From Microbacteriaceae bacterium (GTDB lineage Bacteria; Actinomycetota; Actinomycetes; Actinomycetales; Microbacteriaceae), in assembly GCA_024639845.1 (NCBI GenBank), contig JAHEGG010000002.1, positions 58,507 through 122,506 on the forward strand: a stretch of DNA of 64,000 nucleotides, given 5' to 3'. Each line of letters starts with the position of its first letter. The first letter of the stretch is position 1. A program made the translations under genes and the position numbers. Shown here in pieces: positions 21,122-32,364 of this stretch. The notes beneath the pieces are model-generated. The model was given only the letters and a program-made list of their open reading frames with translations, was not told the origin of the DNA and did no database searches.

Positions 21122-22428
21122 ACCAGATCTCGCCAGTCGGCGTCTTCGTCATCTTCTTCAACCTGGATGACGCCTGATTTAACTGGGTTTGGCATAGTGA
21201 TTGAACCTGTAGTTGGAGTAATCAGCGCTTCTTCATCTCGTCGGTGAACCAAAACCGTTTTCACATACGAATCAACAGCTGCGGCCAGAGTTACATCTTT
21301 GCCGGCGTTTTCCGAGAGATACCAGCGGTGTTCTAGAACCTGGTGAAAAATCTCAGCGGGCTCTAGTCGACCTGAAAACTCTTTCGGAATCGCGAGGACG
21401 ACTGGCTCGAAGACATTACTCAGCCACTCATGGGCAAGCACCTCTTCGTCGGCGCTGGCTCGCAGATTGTCACGACGATATTCATCGAGGTCATTGAGCA
21501 GTCGTCGCGCCTGATTTTCTTCGACGTCGAGACCGGTTAGGCGAATCAAGCGTCGAGCATGATGCCCAGCATCCACGACCTTTGGTTGAATCTTCAGCTG
21601 TGAGCCGGTTTCTGAGGTGCGTATCGTCATTTCGTCGATGTCGAAACCAAGTTCATTGAGCCTCTTGATGCGACGGTTGATCTTCCACTTTTCGGCTAGG
21701 TCAAAAGTCTCAGCTCCGGTGAGTTCAACCCAAAGCTCACGATATTTCTTCATGATGCGCTCGGATGTCGCTACCGGGTCAACCCCCGGTGCCGCGTTTC
21801 CGCTGGCCACAAGGTCCATCAACTCGCCAGCGATGTTGACTCGGGCGATTTCTAGGTCATTCTCACGCTGACCGTTGGAGAGTCCCGAGTCATACAGATG
21901 CCCGGTTTCGGCATCAACAAGGTATGCGGCGAAAGATCCCGCATCGCGCCTGAACAGTGTGTTTGAAAGCGATACGTCTCCCCAGAAAAAGCCTGCGATG
22001 TGAAGTCGCACGAGTAGCAGGGCCAGTGCGTCGACCAGGCGGGTTGCCGTTTCGGGCCGAAGTCCCTGTGACCACATCGCCCGGTAGGGGAGCGAGAACT
22101 TGAGGTGGCGAGTGATCAATACCGAGGGTAATTCGTTGCCTGCACTGTCAGTGCGGTTATTGATGATTGCAAAAGGTTCGACACAAGGAACGTCCAGCTT
22201 GCCGAGATTGCGCAACATTTCGTATTCGCGCTTTGCAAGATCAGCCAGGGTTTCCTTTATCGCGATCACGTATCCGCTTAAGTGCGCAAATCTCACGGTA
22301 TGGCGCGAGAGACCTTTTGGCAACGACGCGATGTTCTCGTCGGGCCAGTCCTCCAAAGGCAAATGCCACGGTAGATCCAGCAGGGCTGGGTCTACCGTGG
22401 CAGCCGTAATGTCTAGTGCAGAAGCCAC
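21118..22428 (-). CDS. DUF4032 / lipopolysaccharide-kinase-like protein
   Basis: LLVRLHIAGFFWGDVSLSNTLFRRDAGSFAAYLVDAETG kinase-like motif; GTG start (MASALDITAATVD) after the ABC gene stop. Confidence 0.8.
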   Translation of the reverse strand: MASALDITAATVDPALLDLPWHLPLEDWPDENIASLPKGLSRHTVRFAHLSGYVIAIKETLADLAKREYEMLRNLGKLDVPCVEPFAIINNRTDSAGNELPSVLITRHLKFSLPYRAMWSQGLRPETATRLVDALALLLVRLHIAGFFWGDVSLSNTLFRRDAGSFAAYLVDAETGHLYDSGLSNGQRENDLEIARVNIAGELMDLVASGNAAPGVDPVATSERIMKKYRELWVELTGAETFDLAEKWKINRRIKRLNELGFDIDEMTIRTSETGSQLKIQPKVVDAGHHARRLIRLTGLDVEENQARRLLNDLDEYRRDNLRASADEEVLAHEWLSNVFEPVVLAIPKEFSGRLEPAEIFHQVLEHRWYLSENAGKDVTLAAAVDSYVKTVLVHRRDEEALITPTTGSITMPNPVKSGVIQVEEDDEDADWRDLV

Positions 22429-22447
22429 TAGTAGTTTTCGTTTGCTA

Positions 22448-23521
22448 CTAGTTGAGGCGGTTGCCCGACTCGACGTCGAACAAGTGAGTGATTCCGCCCT
22501 GTGGCGAGAGGAACACACGTGCGCCTGGCTTTGGGTGGTTGACGGCGTCAACGCGGGCAACTAGCTCTGCCTCTGCTCCACCGACTGTTCCGTGGGTGTA
22601 GAGGTAGGCGTCGGCACCGAGTTCTTCGACAACGTCAACTTCGACCTCAAGCCCCTGCGAGCTGATCGCGAGGTCTTCTGGGCGGAGCCCAACAGTGACC
22701 TCTGCAGCCTTCGTCTTGGCGAGGATCGCGCGGTCGACAGGAAGTACCTGGTTTCCGAACTTGACACCGCCATCGACGATTGGAAGCTGAAGCAGGTTCA
22801 TGGCAGGTGAGCCGATGAAGCCGGCAACGAACACGTTGACTGGACGCTCGTATAGGTTGCGTGGAGTATCGACCTGCTGCAGCAGACCGTCCTTTAGCAC
22901 TGCAACGCGGTCACCCATGGTCATAGCTTCAACTTGGTCGTGGGTCACATAGACGGTGGTGACTCCGAGGCGACGCTGAAGCGAAGCGATCTGGGTACGT
23001 GTCTGAACGCGGAGCTTGGCGTCGAGGTTCGACAGCGGCTCGTCCATGAGGAACACCTGAGGCTTACGAACGATGGCTCGACCCATAGCAACACGCTGAC
23101 GCTGACCGCCCGATAGGGCCTTTGGCTTGCGAGCTAGGTATGGCTCGAGGTCGAGTAGTTTGGCGGCTTCAAGAACGCGCTCGGCACGCTCTTCTTTGCT
23201 TACTCCAGCGATCTTGAGAGCGAAGCCCATGTTCTCGGCCACGGTCATGTGTGGGTAGAGAGCATAGTTCTGGAAGACCATTGCGATGTCGCGGTCTTTT
23301 GGTGGAACGTCAGTAACGTTGCGGTCACCAATAAAGATGTCGCCTTCGTTAACTTCTTCTAGACCAGCCAGCATGCGCAGGGTAGTCGACTTTCCACAAC
23401 CCGATGGGCCAACTAGAACCAAGAATTCGCCGTCGGCGATTTCGAGTTCCATTTGGTCAACGGCCGGACGAGTACCGCCCGGGTAAAGGCGAGTTGCCTT
23501 TCTGAATGACACTGATGCCAT
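22448..23521 (-). CDS. ugpC: Sugar ABC transporter ATP-binding protein, UgpC/MsmK type
   Basis: LVGPSGCGKSTTLRMLAGLEEVNEGDIFIG, LSGGQRQRVAMGRAIVRKPQVFLMDEPLSNLDAKLR; start at MASVSFRKATRLYPG with SD ggtgagga. Confidence 0.93.
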   Translation of the reverse strand: MASVSFRKATRLYPGGTRPAVDQMELEIADGEFLVLVGPSGCGKSTTLRMLAGLEEVNEGDIFIGDRNVTDVPPKDRDIAMVFQNYALYPHMTVAENMGFALKIAGVSKEERAERVLEAAKLLDLEPYLARKPKALSGGQRQRVAMGRAIVRKPQVFLMDEPLSNLDAKLRVQTRTQIASLQRRLGVTTVYVTHDQVEAMTMGDRVAVLKDGLLQQVDTPRNLYERPVNVFVAGFIGSPAMNLLQLPIVDGGVKFGNQVLPVDRAILAKTKAAEVTVGLRPEDLAISSQGLEVEVDVVEELGADAYLYTHGTVGGAEAELVARVDAVNHPKPGARVFLSPQGGITHLFDVESGNRLN

Positions 23522-23683
23522 GATTTTTCTCCTCACCGGCAGGTACGTGCCGGACGATCCGTAGTGATAGAGCCCAAACACCGGCGGTGAAGGGTTACTC
23601 CATTATGGCATTAGCGAGATGTCTTTTAGACTAGAGGCCTGCTCATTGTCGCTATTTCGTGACCAAACCTAAGGAACACATTC

Positions 23684-24514
23684 ATGGCACAGAACCCAGG
23701 TCGTGACACCCGTTCGGCTCAGCGTGACGCCGCTCGAGCGAAAGCTCGTGAAATCCGCGAAGCTCACAAGAAGAGCGAGGCTCGTCGCCGCTATGGCTTT
23801 ATTGCAGGGATCACCGCTGCCGTGCTCATCCTTGGCGGTTTGATTGGGTTCGCCGTGGTTTCTAATGCACCAACACCATCGGTCTCACCAACGAACATGA
23901 TTTTCGAGGGCGGCATCAAGGTTGGCAAGGACCTCAAGGCTTTTACTCCCGACGTGAAACCAACGACCGAGGATGTTCCAAACATCCAGATTTTTCTCGA
24001 CTATCAATGTCCGTTCTGTCAGGCCTTTGATATTCCGAACGGTGCTCTAATCGAGAGCAAAGTCGCGGCTGGAGATTGGACAATTGAGTACCACCCAATC
24101 TCGTTCCTTGACGGTCAATCGCCTAACGCGTTCTCGAGCAGAGCCGCAAACGCTGCCGTGTGTGTTGCCGAATACTCGCCGAATTCGTTCATGAAGTTCA
24201 ATAATGTTTTGTTTGCTAATCAGCCAGTTGAAGGCACTGCCGGACCTGAAAATGATGCTCTGGTCGCCTATGCCCAACAGATTGGCGCAACCGACCTGGC
24301 CAAAATTGAAAAGTGCGTCAACGACAAGACTTTCACCGACTGGGTGACAGCGACGACCAGCAAGCATCTTGGTGCTGAGTGGCAAAACACTGGGCTGAAG
24401 GTTGACAGCACCCCGTTCATCGTGGTGAAGGATCAGCGTTATAGCGGCACTACCGAAGAAATGGCTAACCCAGCCCGCTTTGAGCAGTGGGTAGCCTCGG
24501 TCTGGAACGGCTAA
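23684..24514 (+). CDS. DsbA/thioredoxin-like membrane-anchored oxidoreductase
   Basis: N-terminal TM and IFLDYQCPFCQAFD CxxC motif. Confidence 0.9.
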   Translation: MAQNPGRDTRSAQRDAARAKAREIREAHKKSEARRRYGFIAGITAAVLILGGLIGFAVVSNAPTPSVSPTNMIFEGGIKVGKDLKAFTPDVKPTTEDVPNIQIFLDYQCPFCQAFDIPNGALIESKVAAGDWTIEYHPISFLDGQSPNAFSSRAANAAVCVAEYSPNSFMKFNNVLFANQPVEGTAGPENDALVAYAQQIGATDLAKIEKCVNDKTFTDWVTATTSKHLGAEWQNTGLKVDSTPFIVVKDQRYSGTTEEMANPARFEQWVASVWNG

Positions 24515-24526
24515 TATTTCAGACAT

Positions 24527-24599
24527 GCCGACTTGGCGCAATTGGTAGCGCACCGCACTTGTAATGCGGGGGTTAGGGGTTCAAGTCCCCTAGTCGGCT
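24527..24599 (+). tRNA. tRNA-Thr (anticodon TGT)
   Basis: gccgacttggcgcaattggtagcgcaccgcacttgtaatgcgggggttaggggttcaagtcccctagtcggct cloverleaf. Confidence 0.95.
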
Positions 24600-24603
24600 C
24601 TGA

Positions 24604-24632
24604 ATCGGGCACCTTCGGGTGCCCGATTTTCT
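24604..24632 (+). terminator. Rho-independent terminator after tRNA-Thr
   Basis: tcgggcacc ttc gggtgcccga ttttctt hairpin. Confidence 0.8.
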
Positions 24633-25039
24633 TATTCAGCTGAAAGTTCGGTGAAGGTGATGCTCACCGAGTTGATGCAGTAACGATCGCCGGTTGGAGT
24701 CTGCGGGGCATCTTCGAAAACGTGGCCTAGGTGGCACCCGCATTTTGCGCAGCGCACTTCGGTGCGTACCATTCCGTGGCTTCGGTCTTCGATCAGTTCG
24801 ACGGCATCGCCCTCGCGCGGTTCATAAAAGGATGGCCAGCCACAGTGCGAGTCAAATTTGGCATTTGAACGAAACAGCTCCGCACCACATCCTTTGCACG
24901 AGTAGATACCGGTGCGCCCTTCTTCGAGGAGCTCGCCGGTCCAGGCACGTTCGGTTCCGGCTTCACGAAGTACGTGATACTCGAACTCGCTCAACTCTTC
25001 TCGCCACTGATTTTCGTCTTTGTTGACTTCGTATTCCAC
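24632..25039 (-). CDS. msrB: Peptide methionine-R-sulfoxide reductase
   Basis: [31 protein letters not shown]...[18 protein letters not shown]...[11 protein letters not shown] start. Confidence 0.95.
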   Translation of the reverse strand: MEYEVNKDENQWREELSEFEYHVLREAGTERAWTGELLEEGRTGIYSCKGCGAELFRSNAKFDSHCGWPSFYEPREGDAVELIEDRSHGMVRTEVRCAKCGCHLGHVFEDAPQTPTGDRYCINSVSITFTELSAE

Positions 25040-25111
25040 GGGTGCCTCTCTTCGGAACTCTTCGTGCCTAATATTAAGTACCGCAACAGCGGTCACTTTT
25101 TCTAAGCAGAG

Positions 25112-25615
25112 TTGATGTCGCAAAAGTTCCCATCCGACGAGTTCGATTCCGCGCCGCCTCACGGTGGCCGGCATAGGGCTCGACGCACCAAGCGCGATCG
25201 AGTCCTTGAGTTTCTGCGCATCATGGCTGTGGCTGCCATTTTTGGTTTTGTTGCACTATTCGGATTGCGAATAGCTGATGGCAGCGTGGTCATCAACCCA
25301 GCCGACTTGATCGATCCGAGCCCGGTAGCAACATCGAGCGTAAAGTCGACTCCGGTCACTGTTCTCGACGGAACGAGTCAAGTTGGGCTGGCCTCCAAGG
25401 TTGCCCACGAACTGCTGGATGCGGGATGGAACGTGATCACAGCCGATAACTTGAACCCAGCTACGCCACTTGCTGAGACCAAAATCTATATCACCAGCAA
25501 AGATTTCGATGCTGCAACCAAGACTCTGGTCAAGACTTTGGGCAAGTATTCGGTTGAAGTTTCTGGTCAATATGCCGACCCAATCACCGTAGTTTTGGGC
25601 GACGACTACAAGTAG
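25112..25615 (+). CDS. LytR C-terminal-domain-like protein, one TM segment
   Basis: TM near the N-terminus, then [27 protein letters not shown]. Confidence 0.75.
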   Translation: MMSQKFPSDEFDSAPPHGGRHRARRTKRDRVLEFLRIMAVAAIFGFVALFGLRIADGSVVINPADLIDPSPVATSSVKSTPVTVLDGTSQVGLASKVAHELLDAGWNVITADNLNPATPLAETKIYITSKDFDAATKTLVKTLGKYSVEVSGQYADPITVVLGDDYK

Positions 25616-25886
25616 AGCGTGGCTGCGGCGCAGTCGATACGGAGTTTTCCGGTATGTTCGACGGCTTGGGCATCCTCTTTTTGGCTGCTTTGTGCGTATA
25701 ACACCTTGATAAACCCTTCGAATTATTTCCAATTACCCCTATCCATAGAGCCCTTTGGGGCAATAGGGTTAGGAAGGTCGAGAAGAGAATGCGTTCGCAC
25801 GCGATCTCACATAGCAACTTCGTGTTTCTATGCGACTCGTCGGTGGCGTTGCCATTGGTGATTTAGTTAGGCAACAGGAGTATGCA

Positions 25887-26090
25887 ATGGCAACAGGAAC
25901 CGTGAAGTGGTTCAACGCCGAAAAGGGCTATGGATTCATTACCGAAGATGGCGGTGCCGAAGTTTTCGTGCACTGGTCAGCTATCCAGTCTGAAGGCTAC
26001 AAAGAACTCAGAGAGAACCAGAAGGTTGAATTTGAGATCAAGGCTGGAGACAAGGGCCCTCAGGCCGACAAGGTCATCGTTCTAGGCTAA
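25887..26090 (+). CDS. cspA: Cold shock protein
   Basis: [34 protein letters not shown]. Confidence 0.97.
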   Translation: MATGTVKWFNAEKGYGFITEDGGAEVFVHWSAIQSEGYKELRENQKVEFEIKAGDKGPQADKVIVLG

Positions 26091-26106
26091 GTTTCAAGCA
26101 AAGATT

Positions 26107-26138
26107 CCGCCCCGCTACTGTGGGGCGGTTTTCTTTTT
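26107..26138 (+). terminator. Rho-independent terminator after cspA
   Basis: ccgcccc gctactgt ggggcgg ttttcttttt. Confidence 0.8.
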
Positions 26139-26193
26139 AACTTCGGATGCGCGGCAAGCGGACCGGTTAGTCGCCAGGCTCGCGCACAGGCTT

Positions 26194-26219
26194 GCATGCT
26201 GGTAGGTCGCCCAGCATGC
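26194..26219. repeat. Perfect 9-bp inverted repeat with 8-nt loop
   Basis: GCATGCTGG taggtcgc CCAGCATGC between cspA terminator and groEL operators. Confidence 0.7.
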
Positions 26220-26271
26220 GCGCCAGCGAGCATCGACTTCGCCCTGAGATGTTCACAACTAGCGGACACGG

Positions 26272-27984
<1,713 letters not shown>

Positions 27985-28001
27985 TCAGCAAAAAAGGAAT
28001 A

Positions 28002-28036
28002 GGGGCGAGACCGCTAAGTCTCGCCCCTTCTTTTTG
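28002..28036 (+). terminator. Rho-independent terminator after groEL
   Basis: ggggcgagac cgctaa gtctcgcccc ttctttttg. Confidence 0.85.
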
Positions 28037-28051
28037 TTTGAATAGGTGGCT

Positions 28052-28339
28052 TCAAACAAAAAGCCTCAAGTTGGCAGCTTCAACCTCTGCATATTGGGTG
28101 GCGGCCACCGAAAGCGCTTGACCGATCTGAGCGAGCTGATCCTGCACGCTGCTCTCGGTGATGCGCCAGCGTGCGACTAGTTCCTGAAACGAGTTTGCAG
28201 CCACCCCCTGCCACGAGGACTGGAGTCCTTGTAGCTGGCTGTGCAAAGTATCGATTTCGCTCTTTAGTCGACCGATGGTGGATTGGATGGTTGCGTTCGC
28301 TGCCAACACCTGCTGGCTGTCAACTTGAAAATGTGTCAT
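28052..28339 (-). CDS. WXG100-family (ESAT-6-like) protein
   Basis: MTHFQVDSQQVLAANATIQSTIGRLKSEIDTLHSQLQGLQSSWQGVAANSFQELVARWR...; ~95 aa with central WxG. Confidence 0.88.
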   Translation of the reverse strand: MTHFQVDSQQVLAANATIQSTIGRLKSEIDTLHSQLQGLQSSWQGVAANSFQELVARWRITESSVQDQLAQIGQALSVAATQYAEVEAANLRLFV

Positions 28340-28403
28340 GCCGATAGTTTTAGGCATTTTTGGCGAACTTCGCGCTAGAAGATTAAACCTGTGGATAACT
28401 TTT

Positions 28404-29873
28404 TTAGGCTGGCAATACAACTCGGATGGTGGTGCCGCCGCCCGGAGTCTCGCCAGCCGTGATTTCGCCACCATGGCCGTTTATGAGAGCCTTGCAGATC
28501 GAGAGGCCGAGACCGCTGCCTCCGGTCTCTCGGTTGCGGGATGTATCCGCTCTATAAAAGCGCTCAAAAACCTTTTCACGAACCGGCTCTGGGATGCCTT
28601 CGCCGTGATCTCGAACCTCGAGAATGAATTTTTCTTCTTGTGTCCCGAGTGCAACCTCGACCTCTCGGTCTTCCGGCGAGAACCGGCTTGCGTTAGCCAA
28701 GAGGTTGATCAAAACCTGTCGCATAGCGTTGGTTTCCGCGTTGATTGTGACCTCGGCATCCTTGGCAAGTTCTTTGCCAGACATGTCCACCACACGGATG
28801 CTTCGCTTGAACCCTGCAACCGAAACATCCTTGGCGGCATCTAGACAAACGCTCACCATGTTCGTCGGAGTTTTGACCAGCGGCTGATCTTCATCGATTC
28901 TGGCGAGTGCGAGCAAGTTTTCAACTAGGGAAGTCATGCGAATAGCTTCGGATTCGATGCGGCCGATCGCGTCGTCGAGTGAAGCTTTATCTTGGAGCGC
29001 ACCCATGCGATACAGCTCGGCGTAGCCCCTCACCGAAACGAGTGGGGTGCGAAGCTCGTGGCTGGCATCGGCTAGAAATCGCCTCATCTGGTCGACAGTT
29101 TTGCCTCGGTCACTCAGAGCCTGGTCAATTGAGTCCAGCATCGTGTTTAGCGATCGATTCACGCGGGCCATCTCGGTGGTTCCCTCGAGTTGCATCAAGC
29201 GTTGATCGGTTTCGCCATTTGCAACAGCAGCGGCAGTGCGTTCAACTTCTTTGAGTGGGCGAAGTGCGCGTGAGATGGTGAGCCAGATGCTGAGGCCACT
29301 GAGCAGAAGAAGAGCCGCTCCGAAACTCAGACCAATTGCTCGGTACTGCTTGACGAGTCCGTTGTTTAGGTCGGTTGGGAGTGCAACCACAAGTGAGCCT
29401 GGGAGATTAGCCATCGGAACCGCGACGATTCGCCAACCCCGGCCGTCGTTGTCCGGTTGAACGACACCATTGAGGTCGACTTCGAACGGCACGCCTCCGG
29501 TTGCTAACACCGATCCGATGTCAAAGTTCGTCACGTTGGGTAGTTGGCCACCGGAATTAGTCGAGGCGGCTAGGGCCAGAAGGATTCTGCCAGAGTCATC
29601 GAGATAGGCGATGTAGTAGTCAGTTGGAAGGTTAGGTAGTTGCAGTTGTCCGGTGGCTAATCTGGCATCGACGAGAATCGGATTTTCGGTCCGCATGACG
29701 GTGGCAGTCGAAACAAGAATCGAATCCTGGGATTGCTGGAGGTAGGTTCGCAATAGCGCGATCGTTCCGAGGCTCGAAACTACCAAAAGCACACCGATTA
29801 GGGTCATCGAAAGTGCGGTCAGCTTGGAACGCAGCGAAATGCGTTCCCAAATTCCGTTTACTTTCGAGCCCAA
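28404..29873 (-). CDS. Two-TM sensor histidine kinase with HAMP
   Basis: FLADASHELRTPLVSVRGYAELYRMG H-box, HAMP region, RFYRADTSRNRETGGSGLGLSI. Confidence 0.93.
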   Translation of the reverse strand: MGSKVNGIWERISLRSKLTALSMTLIGVLLVVSSLGTIALLRTYLQQSQDSILVSTATVMRTENPILVDARLATGQLQLPNLPTDYYIAYLDDSGRILLALAASTNSGGQLPNVTNFDIGSVLATGGVPFEVDLNGVVQPDNDGRGWRIVAVPMANLPGSLVVALPTDLNNGLVKQYRAIGLSFGAALLLLSGLSIWLTISRALRPLKEVERTAAAVANGETDQRLMQLEGTTEMARVNRSLNTMLDSIDQALSDRGKTVDQMRRFLADASHELRTPLVSVRGYAELYRMGALQDKASLDDAIGRIESEAIRMTSLVENLLALARIDEDQPLVKTPTNMVSVCLDAAKDVSVAGFKRSIRVVDMSGKELAKDAEVTINAETNAMRQVLINLLANASRFSPEDREVEVALGTQEEKFILEVRDHGEGIPEPVREKVFERFYRADTSRNRETGGSGLGLSICKALINGHGGEITAGETPGGGTTIRVVLPA

Positions 29874-29876
29874 GTT

Positions 29877-30581
29877 CTATTTCTCTTTTTTTGGTGTCTT
29901 ATACATGTAGCCGACGCCGCGCTTGGTGACGATTACGGGCTCTTTGGTTAGTGGGTCGAGCTTTTTGCGCAGGTAGCTCACATACGACTCCACGATTCCC
30001 ATTTCGCCTCCGAAGTCATACTCCCAAACGTGATCGAGAATCTGCGCCTTGGTCAAAACTCGGTTTGCATTCGACATCAAGAATCGGAGGAGCTTGTATT
30101 CGGTGGGGGAGAAGTCAACCATCTCACCGTTGACGAAAACCTCGTGAGCGTCTTCATTCATTATGATTTCGCCGACTTCGAGCACGCTCTGTTCGACATC
30201 GGCTTTTTGAGTTCGTCGCAAAATTGCTTGGATGCGCGCGATAACTTCGTCGAGGCTAAACGGCTTGGTGAGGTAATCGTCACCGCCGACTGTTAGTCCG
30301 GTGACCTTGTCGGCCGTTTCATCGCGGGCCGTGAGAAAAAGAACTGGAACGTCGATTGACATCGAGCGGAGTTTTTTAGTTACGGCGAAGCCGCTCATGT
30401 CGGGCAGCATCACGTCGAGAAGAATTATGTCTGGATGACCCTTTTCGGCGGCAACCACGGCATCGTTTCCGTTGCCAACCGCATAGACCGAGAAACCATT
30501 GAATTTGAGACTAGTGCTGAGAAGATCTCTGATGTTTGGCTCGTCGTCTACGACGAGTACTTTGATGGGGTCGCTTGCCAT
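29877..30581 (-). CDS. OmpR-family response regulator
   Basis: VLVVDDEPNIRDLL, DIILLDVMLPDMSG, winged-helix C-terminus; operonic with the kinase. Confidence 0.93.
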   Translation of the reverse strand: MASDPIKVLVVDDEPNIRDLLSTSLKFNGFSVYAVGNGNDAVVAAEKGHPDIILLDVMLPDMSGFAVTKKLRSMSIDVPVLFLTARDETADKVTGLTVGGDDYLTKPFSLDEVIARIQAILRRTQKADVEQSVLEVGEIIMNEDAHEVFVNGEMVDFSPTEYKLLRFLMSNANRVLTKAQILDHVWEYDFGGEMGIVESYVSYLRKKLDPLTKEPVIVTKRGVGYMYKTPKKEK

Positions 30582-30694
30582 AGTCACAGCATCCGTTGAG
30601 TTCCTGAGTGTTTGCTGAGAACCACCTTAGAGACCACAGAGAGATTGTTGGGTGTGATTCATCGAAAGACTCTGTTGGCGTCAGCCGAGCTTGA

Positions 30695-32326
30695 TCAAAG
30701 CTGGTCGGCGTCGAGAATCTCGTAACTGTAGCCCTGCTCGGCTAAGAAACGCTGTCGGTTTTGAGCGAATTCTTGGTCGACAGTGTCGCGGGCGATGATG
30801 GTATAAAATGACGCTTTGCGTGCGTCGTGTTTTGGTCTGAGAAGCCGGCCAAGGCGCTGGGCTTCTTCTTGTCTGGAACCGTAAGAGCCGGAAATTTGAA
30901 TCGCCACCGACGCTTCAGGCAGGTCGATCGAAAAATTAGCCACCTTTGAAACTACCAAGGTGTTCAAAGCTCCGGTTCGGAACAGCTCGAATAGGCGCTC
31001 GCGCTCGTCAACAGGAGTTTCGCCGGTGATAAAAGGCACGCCGAGAGCATCGGCTACTGCATATATCTGGTCGAGATATTGACCGATCACCAGCGTTGGT
31101 TCGCCACTGTGACGTTCGAGCAACCTTCTCATGACCGGAATCTTGATTGGGCTCGTGGCGGCCAGGCGATAACGCTCGTCTTGGCTCGACATTGCGTAGT
31201 CGAGGCGCTCTTCGTCACCGAGGTCAACCCGAACTTCGAAGCAGGCCGCAGGGGCTATGTAACCCTGGGCTTCGATTTCTTTCCATGGCGCGTCAAATCG
31301 CTTGGGGCCGATAAGCGAAAATACATCTCCCTCTTTGCCGTCTTCGCGCACAAGAGTTGCGGTTAGGCCGAGTCGACGTCGAGCTTGCAGGTCTGCAGTC
31401 ATTTTGAATATTGGCGCCGGAAGGAGGTGAACCTCGTCATAAACGATTAGCCCCCAGTCGTTTGCATCGAGAAGGGCGAGGTGGGCATACTCGCTTTTTC
31501 GTTTGGTAGTCAGAATTTGATAGGTCGCGATGGTAACGGGACGAACCTCTTTGACCGAGCCAGAATATTCGCCGATTTCTTCTTCGGTTAGTGTTGTGCG
31601 CTTGAGCAGTTCGGTTTTCCACTGGCGCGCCGAAACCGTGTTGGTGACCAGTATCAAAGTGTTGGTCTTGGCAACCGTCATTGCCGCAGCGCCGACGATG
31701 GTTTTTCCAGCGCCACAGGGAAGCACAACCACTCCAGAGCCGCCCTGCCAAAACTTTTCGACAGCCGTCTTTTGATAGTCGCGGATACCCCATCCAGACT
31801 CATTGAGCGAAATCTCGTGGGGCGTGCCCTCGGCGTATCCTGCCAGGTCCTCGGCTGGCCATCCGAGTTTTAAGAGTTCTTGCTTGACGGCACCTCTGGC
31901 CCAGTCTTGGATGCGAAACGAGGTGTCGCTCAATCGCCCGCCAAGTAGCTCATGCATTTTGCGGTGTCGCGCTGCCTCGAGCAGGATGGCTGGCGAATCG
32001 CTGACTAGCTCGAGCAGCCCGTCTTGCCCGCGTTGAATGACCAGACGGCCGTAGCGGTCCATCGTTTGTTCGATGTCAGTTCGAACCGAAGTTGGAATTG
32101 CGAACTTTGCATAGCGGTCGAGAACGCCCAGCACGAATTCCGAGTCATGGCCCGCTGCACGCGCGTTCCAGAGCCCCAGCTTGGTGATTCTGTAGGTGTG
32201 AATATGCTCCGGTGCACGTTCGAGTTCGGCAAAAACTGCAAGATCGTGGCGGGCATCAATAGCATCTGGGTGCGCCACTTCGAGCAAAGCGGTTTTATCG
32301 CTCTGAACAATTAGTGGACCAGTCAT
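30695..32326 (-). CDS. XPB-like DNA repair helicase
   Basis: GIRDYQKTAVEKFWQGGSGVVVLPCGAGKTIVGAAAM, IVYDEVHLLPAPIFKMTADLQARRRLGLTATLVREDG. Confidence 0.93.
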   Translation of the reverse strand: MTGPLIVQSDKTALLEVAHPDAIDARHDLAVFAELERAPEHIHTYRITKLGLWNARAAGHDSEFVLGVLDRYAKFAIPTSVRTDIEQTMDRYGRLVIQRGQDGLLELVSDSPAILLEAARHRKMHELLGGRLSDTSFRIQDWARGAVKQELLKLGWPAEDLAGYAEGTPHEISLNESGWGIRDYQKTAVEKFWQGGSGVVVLPCGAGKTIVGAAAMTVAKTNTLILVTNTVSARQWKTELLKRTTLTEEEIGEYSGSVKEVRPVTIATYQILTTKRKSEYAHLALLDANDWGLIVYDEVHLLPAPIFKMTADLQARRRLGLTATLVREDGKEGDVFSLIGPKRFDAPWKEIEAQGYIAPAACFEVRVDLGDEERLDYAMSSQDERYRLAATSPIKIPVMRRLLERHSGEPTLVIGQYLDQIYAVADALGVPFITGETPVDERERLFELFRTGALNTLVVSKVANFSIDLPEASVAIQISGSYGSRQEEAQRLGRLLRPKHDARKASFYTIIARDTVDQEFAQNRQRFLAEQGYSYEILDADQL

Positions 32327-32364
32327 CCTTTTAGCCTATTCGCCCCTGTGACATTGAATGGCTC

